Positions 34,635 through 43,276 of a stretch of DNA of 64,000 bases are shown here, one piece after another. Position numbers and translations under genes: made by a program. Origin of the DNA: Fluviicola taffensis DSM 16823 (GTDB taxonomy: Bacteria > Bacteroidota > Bacteroidia > Flavobacteriales_D > Crocinitomicaceae). The stretch is from positions 682,001 to 746,000 of the forward strand of contig NC_015321.1 of the NCBI RefSeq assembly GCF_000194605.1, given 5' to 3'. Position 1 is the stretch's first letter; every line of letters begins with the position of its first letter. Below the pieces are notes generated by a model. It saw only the letters and a list, made by a program, of their open reading frames with translations, did not search any database and was not told the origin of the DNA.

Positions 34635-35201
34635 TTATCCTATTCTTCTCTGCACCAATTCGTCTACTCGTTCATAAAACTGCGTTGGTGTGCTTGTTCT
34701 CCAATCAATATCCTCCAAATCACCTCCCATCACAAAGTAATGATCCACTCGTGCCTTTTCAAACTCACTGATTACATGATCGTGAAAGTTTACTAGCGCA
34801 ATCCATCCATCTTCCACTTCATCAAACCACTCTTCGTAATAGCAATCATCGGAATAATGAAAGTTCAGTACATTTTCTCCTATTAAAATAAATTTAGTAA
34901 TTCCATGCTGCATGATTTCTTCAATCACATTGCGCTTCAAAGTCATGATATCATTTTCTATGGCATCATTCCATTCTCCAATAAATTCTAGAATTGCAAA
35001 ACCTTCCTCGTAGTCTGCGAACAGAATTTTAGTGAATAAGGTTCTAGAGCCAATATTGTCCCATTGAGGATGAATTAAGAAGTTATAAATCCGATCTGTA
35101 AACTCAAATTCACTGTATTCCCGATTGTAAAATGGAGAAAGCGAATCCTCCGATGCGATATACAAGTGTCTCCAATTAAAATAAGGCTCAATAAAATGCA
35201 C
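34635..35201 (-). CDS. conserved hypothetical protein, 188 residues
   Basis: A cytoplasmic protein rich in aromatic and acidic residues (NWRHLYIASEDSLSPFYNREYSE, YYEEWFDEVEDGWIALVNF, written as separate segments). It reads like a conserved Bacteroidetes protein of unknown function. The C-terminal DWRTSTPTQFYERVDELV looks well ordered, with no signal peptide and no known catalytic motif. Its stop codon sits directly against the 7-bp tandem repeat, and its start is about 100 bases from the divergent lipoprotein gene. No function is proposed. Confidence 0.75.
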   Translation of the reverse strand: MHFIEPYFNWRHLYIASEDSLSPFYNREYSEFEFTDRIYNFLIHPQWDNIGSRTLFTKILFADYEEGFAILEFIGEWNDAIENDIMTLKRNVIEEIMQHGITKFILIGENVLNFHYSDDCYYEEWFDEVEDGWIALVNFHDHVISEFEKARVDHYFVMGGDLEDIDWRTSTPTQFYERVDELVQRRIG

Positions 35202-35266
35202 GAAATCAACGTTTTAAGTTTGGAATAAAATTTGCAAAATACATCTTCGAAATTAAAAAGAAAGTC

Positions 35267-35274
35267 TACATTTG
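35267..35274 (+). promoter_or_regulatory. -7 box of the DUF4836 lipoprotein gene
   Basis: TACATTTG matches TAnnTTTG, 28 bases before the start codon. The -33 region is weak. Confidence 0.5.
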
Positions 35275-35302
35275 AGAGCGATTTTCAAACAAAAATTTAC
35301 CT

Positions 35303-36793
35303 ATGAAAAAACACATTAAAGCGCTAATTTTCAGCATTTTTGCTTTTAGCGGAATTTTAATTACGAGTTCTTGCTCTTCTGATTCAAAAGAAAGAGATGC
35401 TGCAGAAGCAACTTCAGCCTTAATTGAAGCAAACGAGAAAATAGTTGCTTTCGGTCATGTTGATGCCATGAACATCCTGAACAATTCCGATTATAAAAAC
35501 ATTCCGAAGGTAAATATCATCTTGGGAAGCGTATTAGGTAATTGGAAAAAAGGATTGGAAATCGACAAACCGATTTACTATGCGTTGGAGGCTCCTTTCA
35601 GTCAAAATGGAACACCAGAATCCGTTTATGCAATCATCAACATTAAAAACAAGGATAGTTTGTCTTCAATTATCAGTGAAATGGGCTATTCTTTGGAGAA
35701 AGAGGGAGATATTTCGTTCCATCAGGAAGATGATGTTACTTTTGGAATTCGCGAAAAATTACTTATTATCATTAGTAAACCCGGAGATTATGATGGAAAG
35801 GTAAAAATAAAAGAAGCTTTTACCTTCACAGAAGGTGATCTTTCGGAAGATAAAACCCAAGAAATAATTGAACAAAAAGGCGACATCGTTGCTGGAGTCG
35901 ATATTGCGCGTTTATTTACAACCTCCAATACATCATTGGAAAACTTACCTGCGGATAAAAAAGATGAATTAACCAATTTGGTGGAAGATGCATTTGTTAA
36001 AACAGTTGTGAACTTTGAAAATGGAGCAATTAATTTCGAATCAAATAACTTGTTCTCTGACGAATTGAAAGACAAACTTTTCTTTAAAGACAAAAACGGA
36101 TCTACACTTGTGAGCCAATTAGGAGGAGGAAATCCATGGATGGGAGTCGCTGTTAATTTAGATTTGAGAAAAGGAGAAGATTTTATCAGTTCTTATTTGC
36201 CAGATGGAAAAAAAGATCTAATCTCTGGTTTACCTACAGAAGTGAAATTTGCATTGCTAACTTTGGGTGAAAATCCACTCTCCAAATTATTCTCTGGTCA
36301 AGCAGGATTTGTACTTAATGGCGATCCAAAATCAGCAATGGGAATGGAATTAGAATACAGTAGTTTCCTTGGAATGGGCCCAAAAGGGGAAATTCTACAA
36401 CAGCTTTTGAAAGAACAATTTGGTGCTTTTGGAATTAAAAATGGAGATACCTATGAAGTAGGTGAACTAAAAGTGAAACTTGCTAAAAAAGGAATTTACG
36501 CTTCTAGTGGAAAAGGAAATAGTGGAAAAATAAACCTTCCTTCTTACGCTAAAAACTTTGGTGAAGACAGCTTTTCGATGTTTATTGCTTTTGAAAAAAT
36601 GGATGTAGCAAGCTTAGAACTCGAAGACGAAGCAAAAGTCATTGAAATTCTTCAATACATGACCGTCAATGTAAATAGAGATGGTACAAAAGTGATTGTA
36701 GCTGCAAAAAATAAGAATACCAATATCTTGAAACAAATTAAAGATTATTACACCAAACAAATCATGGATAAAATTGATGGAATGGGTGCTTAA
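35303..36793 (+). CDS. DUF4836-like lipoprotein
   Basis: A 496-residue lipoprotein: the signal MKKHIKALIFSIFAFSGILI ends at a lipobox ITSSC. The mature protein repeats elements such as IYYALEAPFSQNG, VAGVDIARLF and NPWMGVAVNLDLRKGEDFI, and ends with a helix (LKQIKDYYTKQIMDKI). The pattern of paired domains fits the Bacteroidetes DUF4836 family, whose function is not known. It probably faces the periplasm or the cell surface. It stands alone, with its own -7 box and a strong terminator. Confidence 0.78.
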   Translation: MKKHIKALIFSIFAFSGILITSSCSSDSKERDAAEATSALIEANEKIVAFGHVDAMNILNNSDYKNIPKVNIILGSVLGNWKKGLEIDKPIYYALEAPFSQNGTPESVYAIINIKNKDSLSSIISEMGYSLEKEGDISFHQEDDVTFGIREKLLIIISKPGDYDGKVKIKEAFTFTEGDLSEDKTQEIIEQKGDIVAGVDIARLFTTSNTSLENLPADKKDELTNLVEDAFVKTVVNFENGAINFESNNLFSDELKDKLFFKDKNGSTLVSQLGGGNPWMGVAVNLDLRKGEDFISSYLPDGKKDLISGLPTEVKFALLTLGENPLSKLFSGQAGFVLNGDPKSAMGMELEYSSFLGMGPKGEILQQLLKEQFGAFGIKNGDTYEVGELKVKLAKKGIYASSGKGNSGKINLPSYAKNFGEDSFSMFIAFEKMDVASLELEDEAKVIEILQYMTVNVNRDGTKVIVAAKNKNTNILKQIKDYYTKQIMDKIDGMGA

Positions 36794-36813
36794 TATTGGT
36801 TGAAAGCAATTCG

Positions 36814-36846
36814 AAATGGGTTATTGGAAACAATAGCCCATTTTTT
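36814..36846 (+). terminator. terminator of the DUF4836 lipoprotein gene
   Basis: AAATGGGTTATTG and CAATAGCCCATTT form a 13-bp stem with one wobble pair and a GAAA tetraloop, followed by T. Confidence 0.9.
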
Positions 36847-36944
36847 GTTTTATGAGAATCTCAACTAGCTATTCCGGCTGATTAACATCTTTTGAGATTT
36901 TCTCTTTTCATTTTTTCGTATCTTGTTCTTCATAAATTAAACCG

Positions 36945-37316
36945 ATGAAAGAAAAAAAAGATTGGAATCCACTGACTCCTGAGGAAGAGCGTATTATTGT
37001 ACGCAAAGGAACCGAGTATCCTTTCACAGGTCAATATAATAAATGGGCAGAACAAGGATTGTTTGTTTGTCGCCGTTGTGAAGCTCCTTTGTATAAAAGT
37101 TCAGATAAATTTGATTCTGGTTGCGGATGGCCTTCGTTTGATGATGAAATTGAAGGAGCTGTTAAACATGTTCCCGATGCTGATGGCAGACGCATAGAAA
37201 TTGTTTGTGCAAATTGTGATGGACACCTTGGCCATGTTTTTACTGGCGAACGATTCACTCCAAAAAACACCCGTCATTGCGTTAATTCCTTAAGTATCCT
37301 GTTTAAGAAAGGATAA
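36945..37316 (+). CDS. msrB: peptide-methionine (R)-S-oxide reductase
   Basis: A 123-residue MsrB. It starts [20 protein letters not shown], then has the zinc-binding pairs CRRC and CANC, the substrate loop [19 protein letters not shown] and the catalytic cysteine in RHCVNS. It repairs methionine-R-sulfoxide in proteins using thioredoxin. There is no signal peptide, so it acts in the cytoplasm. It is convergent with the lytic transglycosylase gene, with 5 bases between the two stop codons. All key residues are present. Confidence 0.96.
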   Translation: MKEKKDWNPLTPEEERIIVRKGTEYPFTGQYNKWAEQGLFVCRRCEAPLYKSSDKFDSGCGWPSFDDEIEGAVKHVPDADGRRIEIVCANCDGHLGHVFTGERFTPKNTRHCVNSLSILFKKG

Positions 37317-37321
37317 TTTTG

Positions 37322-38275
37322 TTACTCAACAATTGTATTGCAATTATAAACTGGAATTCCTTTGTGCTTAACAATGTAATCCAATTGAATATGAGCTGCC
37401 AATGTCAATTGCGAGTAATTCTGAGAACAATTTCCGAAACTTCCAGCACTCGTTACCCACATTTTCTGGATCAATTCTTCCCCTGAAGCAACAGGTCCAA
37501 TTGCATTAACGACAGCTTTCACATTTAAAGCTCCAGCATGATACACATGCATGGTCAATAAACGAAACCAGATTGAATGCTCATCAACAGTCAAACCTGC
37601 GCCTTCAGCAATTCCTTTCGCAGATGGAATACAAATGCGTTTTAACAACTGAGAAGCAGCATACGCTGATCGCATAAAATCTTTCCGCTCATCAACTGAA
37701 CGATTGACCGTTAATCCCATTGAACGAGCCACAGCTGGCATTAATTGAAAAGGTCCATACGCACCAACAGATGATTTTTGCATTCTCCCTGGACTTTCAA
37801 TCAGCAAAATGGATTGTGCATACCAAGGATCTACTCCAAATTGCTCAAAAGCAGAAACACCTTGCGGCAAACTTTCAAATACAAGGTCAAAACGATAGAA
37901 GTCATTTTTTCCAGTTGTAACATTTATTTTTTCATCAGCACTCAAACCAAATACTGTTCGGACGCTGTCTTTAAAAATCGTTTTTTGAACTTCCGTTTGA
38001 GAATGCCAGTCTTTATTCGACATTTTAGTAATAATCTGTCTCGTAGCGCCAACGTTTACCAAGACCGAATCGGGTGAAAGAATCATGATTTGTTGCCAAA
38101 ATTTGGGATGTTGAAGTTGATCCCATTGAGCAGCCTGAATACCAGCCGATCCCATGATAATATGTTCAGAATTTCCTTCCGTAATGGCAATCATTTCACT
38201 ATCCCAATTGGAACTTTGTGCAAAGGAAAGGAAAGGAATACACGCAATTAGTGTTTGAAGAGTTTTGCGTTTCAT
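37322..38275 (-). CDS. exported lytic transglycosylase-like protein
   Basis: About 317 residues when started at MKRKTLQTLIACIPFLSFAQ (ATG at 38275); an 18-residue upstream extension is possible but spoils the signal peptide. The central part has SLT-type features: LLIESPGRMQ with the likely catalytic glutamate, SSVGAYGPFQLMP and an alpha-helical stretch RSAYAASQLLKRI. It would cleave peptidoglycan in the periplasm. The glutamate context (IESPG rather than ESGF/ESNF) is somewhat unusual. It is convergent with msrB. Confidence 0.78.
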   Translation of the reverse strand: MKRKTLQTLIACIPFLSFAQSSNWDSEMIAITEGNSEHIIMGSAGIQAAQWDQLQHPKFWQQIMILSPDSVLVNVGATRQIITKMSNKDWHSQTEVQKTIFKDSVRTVFGLSADEKINVTTGKNDFYRFDLVFESLPQGVSAFEQFGVDPWYAQSILLIESPGRMQKSSVGAYGPFQLMPAVARSMGLTVNRSVDERKDFMRSAYAASQLLKRICIPSAKGIAEGAGLTVDEHSIWFRLLTMHVYHAGALNVKAVVNAIGPVASGEELIQKMWVTSAGSFGNCSQNYSQLTLAAHIQLDYIVKHKGIPVYNCNTIVE

Positions 38276-38477
38276 TGTGTTCTTGGGTTTTGGATGATGC
38301 AAATTAAAAAAAGGAAGTGAAGAATGCAATGCTTTTGTGAGAAATTAATACACTCAACTTTGTTAATGACGGGAATTATTGTTTCAATAAGGAAGCAATT
38401 CGCGGAAAGTTACAAGACTTTGAAAATAAATTGATTAGAAAAAAGAACATTTCACACCCTAATTCACTGATAAAAAT

Positions 38478-39584
38478 TCAGAACTTCTTCAAACCTTCTC
38501 CGTCCACATACATCTTCAAAACATCTTCTATTTCGTTCATCGTCAATGGAAACCACTCTTCCTTTACTACATTTCGTATCGTTAAACGCTCTTTTACAGA
38601 AAGTGTTCCGTCAACAATCAATCCGAAAATCAATAACCGAGCAATTAACTGATTTTTTGAAACTTCCGACACAAACAACTCATCCAGATTCACTTCTTTT
38701 TCATAACTCAAATTCAAATCAGGAATTCGATCCAATGTTCCTTTCATAAAAGAATAAAGTGCAAAATTGTATTGGCGTTTCTGCTGCGCAATAAAATGAA
38801 ACAACTTAGGTAGAATCTCCCTCACTTCCACCAATTCTTCTTTCGAGAAGTGATTCAAAAAATCATCTGTAGCAACAGTAGCAACAATGCGCATGCGTGT
38901 TTCCTTCATTACTCGACCACTAGCCCAAGCATTCCAAAAAGCAAAAATGGGAATACCAATCAAATCGGTAACAATGCGCAAAGCGTATCTTCCTAATAAT
39001 CGTCTGACCAAAAATTTCATCACCACATTTGAAAGTGTCGCCTTCAATTTAGTAGCAATCAGCAACGAATAATAGGAAAATTTGGTCAAGCCAACATACG
39101 GATCAATCTCTAAAAGCTGCATGTGTTTTGCGGGCATTTCCAATCCAGCTTCGGTCAATAACGCAATTTGCTCCTGATAATCTTTTCGTTCTTTGGAAGG
39201 ATACTGCATGATTTCACAAATGCGCTTTACGGCATAGATGTTCAGTATGTTCAACAACCAAATTTCTGGAAAAATCATGATTACCGCATAAAGCATGTAA
39301 TACGCTTCAAACTCAAATTCGTAGCCAAAAACACGAAACTGTTGGGCATCCAATAAATGGCTAAAATGAAATGGAAATATGACAATCAATACCGCGCAAG
39401 CGCCTATGATTCCAGCAAGAAAGTATACCCGCCATTGAAGCAATTTCAACTGCTTCTTTTGAGTGTCATTTAACTGATAGCCCAATTTTTCTTCGGTCTT
39501 AATATGGGCTATTTTCTGACTTAGATACTTCGATCCTAGACGAAATGCAATACTCCTTTTTCGATTTTTATGAATCTCTTCCAT
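38478..39584 (-). CDS. conserved membrane protein, 368 residues
   Basis: Two or three transmembrane helices are clear: VYFLAGIIGACAVLIVIF (about 52-70), AYYMLYAVIMIFPEIWLL (about 94-112), and a weaker one near IGIPIFAFWNAW. The N-terminal part is basic and the C-terminal 130 residues are soluble and helical (KEELVEVREILPKLFHFI, KNQLIARLLIFGLIVDG). It reminds me of a Bacteroidetes family sometimes called LBF_2804, but I am not sure. It faces yidD divergently, 70 bases apart. The function is unknown. Confidence 0.75.
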   Translation of the reverse strand: MEEIHKNRKRSIAFRLGSKYLSQKIAHIKTEEKLGYQLNDTQKKQLKLLQWRVYFLAGIIGACAVLIVIFPFHFSHLLDAQQFRVFGYEFEFEAYYMLYAVIMIFPEIWLLNILNIYAVKRICEIMQYPSKERKDYQEQIALLTEAGLEMPAKHMQLLEIDPYVGLTKFSYYSLLIATKLKATLSNVVMKFLVRRLLGRYALRIVTDLIGIPIFAFWNAWASGRVMKETRMRIVATVATDDFLNHFSKEELVEVREILPKLFHFIAQQKRQYNFALYSFMKGTLDRIPDLNLSYEKEVNLDELFVSEVSKNQLIARLLIFGLIVDGTLSVKERLTIRNVVKEEWFPLTMNEIEDVLKMYVDGEGLKKF

Positions 39585-39654
39585 ACCCTTGGGATAAAAT
39601 TAATCCAAAAACCGAATGTCAACCATTCTTGCGTAACTTTGTGAAGTAGTAGTT

Positions 39655-39927
39655 ATGAAATACATCAAGCAATTTTTTGTTTCACTCTTAATTGTCCCTG
39701 TAAAAATTTACCAGTGGATTATTAGCCCCATTCTTCCAAATGCTTGTAGATACGATCCAACTTGCTCAGCTTATATGATTGAAGCCTTAAAAATTCATGG
39801 GCCAATCAAAGGATTATGGCTTGGAACAAGAAGAATTAGTCGCTGTCATCCATGGGGCGGATTTGGTTATGACCCCGTGCCTGAGAAAAAATGCGGGTGT
39901 AAGAAAGAGAATAATCAGTCGAAATAA
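39655..39927 (+). CDS. yidD: membrane protein insertion efficiency factor YidD
   Basis: A 90-residue protein matching YidD from end to end: an amphipathic N-terminal helix ([19 protein letters not shown]), [36 protein letters not shown] and GGFGYDPVP. It assists YidC-type insertion of membrane proteins. The three conserved cysteines of the family are present; the extra CGCKK tail is lineage-specific. It stands alone here rather than beside rnpA/yidC, which is common in Bacteroidetes. Confidence 0.95.
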   Translation: MKYIKQFFVSLLIVPVKIYQWIISPILPNACRYDPTCSAYMIEALKIHGPIKGLWLGTRRISRCHPWGGFGYDPVPEKKCGCKKENNQSK

Positions 39928-39932
39928 AAGCC

Positions 39933-41498
39933 TTACTGCTTTACAAATTTCTTCACAAACACTTGATCGCTTGAAGTTATTCTCAAGGTATAGAATCCTT
40001 GATTAAAAGGAGAGCAATCTATTACTCCTGAATAATTTCCACGCGATACAATCTTACCATTCAAATCTGTAATTTCATAAAACGATAATTCTTTAGCTCC
40101 AGAAATTGATAACGAATTCACTACGGGGTTTGGATACACAACAAATTCCTCTTTTGAATTACCCAGCACTGCTAAATCAGTTGTTAAATCAATTAAATAC
40201 AAATCATAAGAACCATAACTCGAAATGGTTAAGTCGCCGTCATTACCTGGCGAGGTAGTTGAGTAAGAAAAAGTATAATTATTGTGGCTGTTTTCAAAAA
40301 AACCATTCACGATATCTATACTGGTATTCGTTCCAAAAATAAAATCCCATTGATAATCTCCTAAACTATCAAAACCTACAAACCACGCATCATAAGCCCC
40401 TTTTACTGTTCCAGCAACCCAAGGATTCCCATCGTTTCTTGCAACTCCATAGACTACCATCCCAAAATCGGTCTTCGAAATACCCTTAAAACTTGAAGCA
40501 TTTGTTCCACCAAAACTTTGATCCGAAACAATATTTAAATTTTGATCCAATTTTAAAAGCCATGCATCTGTGGTGCCATGTAAAGCAGATTGCTTATTCC
40601 CACTCACTTCTGAACGAGAAGAGCCTACAAGATAAATATCCCCATCAAGTTGAAGTCCCTGAAATAAATAATCTATATCTGCACCTCCAAAATTATTTTC
40701 TTCAATTATCTGACCATTCATTGAACTAATTTCAAGAACCCAACCGTCGTTAGATCCATAATTGGGGGTGTTTTTATTTCCAGAAACTCCAGACAATGAA
40801 TTACTCAGAATTAAGACATTACTATTTTGCAACTTAATACTCAATCGATCCATAGGACTATCAACAGAATTCCCTCCATAGGTCTTCTGCCATAATTCTG
40901 TTCCTGTAGAATCAATGCCTATTGCCCAAATATCGGTACCTCCGAAACTCGCTTCCGTTTTCGACCCCGAAACTCCACCTTGAGACCCTCCAATAATCAC
41001 ATAATTTGTGTCTGAAATTTCCAATATCGTAGAAGGAACTTCTGCCATTGATGTCCCAAACGATTTTTCCCAAATTTTGTTTCCAGCACTAGATAGTTTA
41101 AGCACCCAGTAATCCTTGTCTCCATAATTAACAGATGTTTTATTGCCACTAACTCCAGAATACGAATCTGCCAGAATTAAAATGTTACCACTAGCCAATT
41201 CTACGATATATTTAGGCTTATCATCTTGATCTCCTCCAAACGTCTTTTCCCAACGAATTGTTTTATCCGCATTCAAACGAACAACCCAAATATCATCTCC
41301 TCCAAAACTAGCTTGTGACTTATCATGATCATTTCCTGCCGAACTCGAAATAAGCAAAAATCCATTATCCTGGCATTTGATCGTTTGGTCAGGGTTATCC
41401 CATCCGGAAGTTCCATAATGATACTGTTCTGGTGTAGCGAAATTCTGGGAAAAAGAAATGTTCGAGATGATTAAAAAGAAAAGTAGACTGTTTTTCAT
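39933..41498 (-). CDS. secreted beta-propeller-like repeat protein with T9SS sorting domain
   Basis: A 521-residue protein with signal peptide MKNSLLFFLIISNISFSQ. It is built from repeats of about 55 residues that share D-x-W-[VL]-[VL]-[KR]-L-x4-G-x-x-x-W-E-K-[ST]-[FY]-G-G, seen as DDIWVVRL, KDYWVLKL, TDIWAIGI and TDAWLLKL, with the recurring phrase SGVSGNK. This resembles the delta-60/SBBP-type propellers of Bacteroidetes. The last 75 residues form a T9SS sorting domain (FVVYPNPVVNSLSI, NQGFYTLRI). Surface location is expected; the ligand is unknown. Confidence 0.85.
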   Translation of the reverse strand: MKNSLLFFLIISNISFSQNFATPEQYHYGTSGWDNPDQTIKCQDNGFLLISSSAGNDHDKSQASFGGDDIWVVRLNADKTIRWEKTFGGDQDDKPKYIVELASGNILILADSYSGVSGNKTSVNYGDKDYWVLKLSSAGNKIWEKSFGTSMAEVPSTILEISDTNYVIIGGSQGGVSGSKTEASFGGTDIWAIGIDSTGTELWQKTYGGNSVDSPMDRLSIKLQNSNVLILSNSLSGVSGNKNTPNYGSNDGWVLEISSMNGQIIEENNFGGADIDYLFQGLQLDGDIYLVGSSRSEVSGNKQSALHGTTDAWLLKLDQNLNIVSDQSFGGTNASSFKGISKTDFGMVVYGVARNDGNPWVAGTVKGAYDAWFVGFDSLGDYQWDFIFGTNTSIDIVNGFFENSHNNYTFSYSTTSPGNDGDLTISSYGSYDLYLIDLTTDLAVLGNSKEEFVVYPNPVVNSLSISGAKELSFYEITDLNGKIVSRGNYSGVIDCSPFNQGFYTLRITSSDQVFVKKFVKQ

Positions 41499-41515
41499 AG
41501 AATGTTATTTGAATA

Positions 41516-41548
41516 GTGTTGGGAAGCATTTTTAATACTTCCCAACAC
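41516..41548. other. 11-bp perfect hairpin between two secreted-protein genes
   Basis: GTGTTGGGAAG (41516-41526) pairs perfectly with CTTCCCAACAC (41538-41548) around an 11-base loop. There is no T-tract on the minus strand, so it is not a standard terminator; it may stabilise mRNA ends or bind a protein. Confidence 0.6.
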
Positions 41549-41558
41549 CTAAATATAG

Positions 41559-43073
41559 TTATTTAATCGTTGTAAACTGAATTACTGAACCATCTGAAAA
41601 CCTGAACTTATTGTACAACACCCCTGTTGGAATCCCTTCAGGCACATTAATTACTCTGGTAACAGAGGCATCTTTCTCAATGATATAATCATCTTTAAAC
41701 AACAACTCATTGCTTGCATTTCTCAATTCATATCTGAAAGAAACTTTTTTTGTTGCGTTAAAACTCATGCTAAACCTATTCTCTACAATTGGCACCGGAT
41801 AAGCAGAATAAGACAAGAAATCTTTTTCGGAGATTACTGAATTTGTAGCAGTTGGAACTTCTACATAGTAAGAAGCAATTGATAAATCTGAGTATTGATA
41901 TATAACAGTATAAAAACCAGCTGGAACAGGATAATTTGCACCAATAAAACGCCCTCGATTATCAAACACATCATCCTCAGCAAATGAAATTTCTGTTAGC
42001 CCAGATTTACTGTTCATACTTTTCATCGTAATGCGAGACACATTCTCTGGCCAGTTAACCCCTGCTCCTGTGCCACCTCCCGGATTTGTTACGAACCAAT
42101 TACATGGAATTTGAACAAGTTGATAGACACCCGACCCACTTCCTGCATGCCATCCAATCTCGTCATAATATTCTTCAAAACAAGGGTCAAAAGATATTGG
42201 ATTAAGAACCTCATTCGTTGAACTCCAATTGATTGGACCTGAATTGCCATTACAAGCAACAGTTACTGGGTTAGTAGATCCATCATTTACCAAATCTATT
42301 GCCCATGAAATAGGATTACTGCAATCACTCTCCAAAACCATTAATGGATCGGATACTACATTATTCCAAACATCTTTATAAGGGCCAAAATATTTAGACA
42401 CACCAACAACAGCACCATTCATAGGAGTTCCAAATCGGTCATATTTATACTGACCCGGTGGAACATTCATTTCTATAATTGCATCTCCTCCAAATTCAAG
42501 AGCATGATCCCAACTAGAAAATCCATAATCAGCAGGATTTTGATTGTTCAAAAATTGATTCCAATAATACCCATCTTGCACCCATTCGTAATAAAAAGGA
42601 GTACCAGTTGGTGCTGAAGCAGGCTGCATACTAATTTTAACCCCTTGAAATGGAACATTATTCATTTGTAATCCATAAACATAATTTGGCCCATTACAAA
42701 CCCAATTACACATGGTTTCAGTAACAGGCCCCATACCTATATCATTTGTCTGTATAACCGTACCAGTATTAGAATTACCTCTAATATCAACCACATAATT
42801 TGAATTTCGATATTCTTTTGGGACTTTAAAATAATTAAGACCTAATAAGGTTTTGCTCAGAATTAGCGTGTATTCATACCTGTTTAAACTTGTATTCCAA
42901 ACACGTTGTTTTATGGAAACTTTCCAATTAGTTACAGATGGATAAGCTGCCTGATTCATAATCAAATACCCATTGGCATTTGCAGGCTTTTTGAAAATTG
43001 GAGAAACATCTTGAGCATTCGTAATGAAACTCATAGATAAAACTGTAAGTACAGAATAAAAAATTCTTTTCAT
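41559..43073 (-). CDS. secreted protein of unknown function with T9SS-like C-terminus
   Basis: A 504-residue exported protein (signal MKRIFYSVLTVLSMSFITNAQ). The N-terminal part has GYLIMNQAAYPSVTNWKVSI and VDIRGNSNTGTVIQTND, perhaps a beta-sandwich. The middle is rich in W, G and N, with NWVCNGPNYVYGLQM and GWHAGSGSGVYQLVQIPCNW. The last 85 residues (YSAYPVPIVENRFSMSF ... FRFSDGSVIQFTTIK) fit a divergent T9SS sorting domain. I do not recognise the main domains. It lies 60 bases upstream of the propeller-like gene in the same direction, with a hairpin between them. Confidence 0.72.
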   Translation of the reverse strand: MKRIFYSVLTVLSMSFITNAQDVSPIFKKPANANGYLIMNQAAYPSVTNWKVSIKQRVWNTSLNRYEYTLILSKTLLGLNYFKVPKEYRNSNYVVDIRGNSNTGTVIQTNDIGMGPVTETMCNWVCNGPNYVYGLQMNNVPFQGVKISMQPASAPTGTPFYYEWVQDGYYWNQFLNNQNPADYGFSSWDHALEFGGDAIIEMNVPPGQYKYDRFGTPMNGAVVGVSKYFGPYKDVWNNVVSDPLMVLESDCSNPISWAIDLVNDGSTNPVTVACNGNSGPINWSSTNEVLNPISFDPCFEEYYDEIGWHAGSGSGVYQLVQIPCNWFVTNPGGGTGAGVNWPENVSRITMKSMNSKSGLTEISFAEDDVFDNRGRFIGANYPVPAGFYTVIYQYSDLSIASYYVEVPTATNSVISEKDFLSYSAYPVPIVENRFSMSFNATKKVSFRYELRNASNELLFKDDYIIEKDASVTRVINVPEGIPTGVLYNKFRFSDGSVIQFTTIK

Positions 43074-43228
43074 AAAAGAAGTAATTTAAGTATCCCTTTT
43101 TTATCAGTAGGGATTTTTAGACTGACTTAGACGTGAATAATGGCCATTTATCGTGAATAAGTGAACAACTTTACAAAAAAAAAACGGACTGTTCAAATTT
43201 TAAAGAAAATAAATTTGAGTTACATAAA

Positions 43229-43267
43229 AATCCCCGGCACTTCGACTAAGTCCAGAAACCGGGGATT
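43229..43267 (-). terminator. terminator of the 43277-44386 gene
   Basis: AATCCCCGG and CCGGGGATT form a 9-bp perfect stem; on the minus strand a TTTTT stretch follows. Confidence 0.85.
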
Positions 43268-43276
43268 GTTTTGTGA

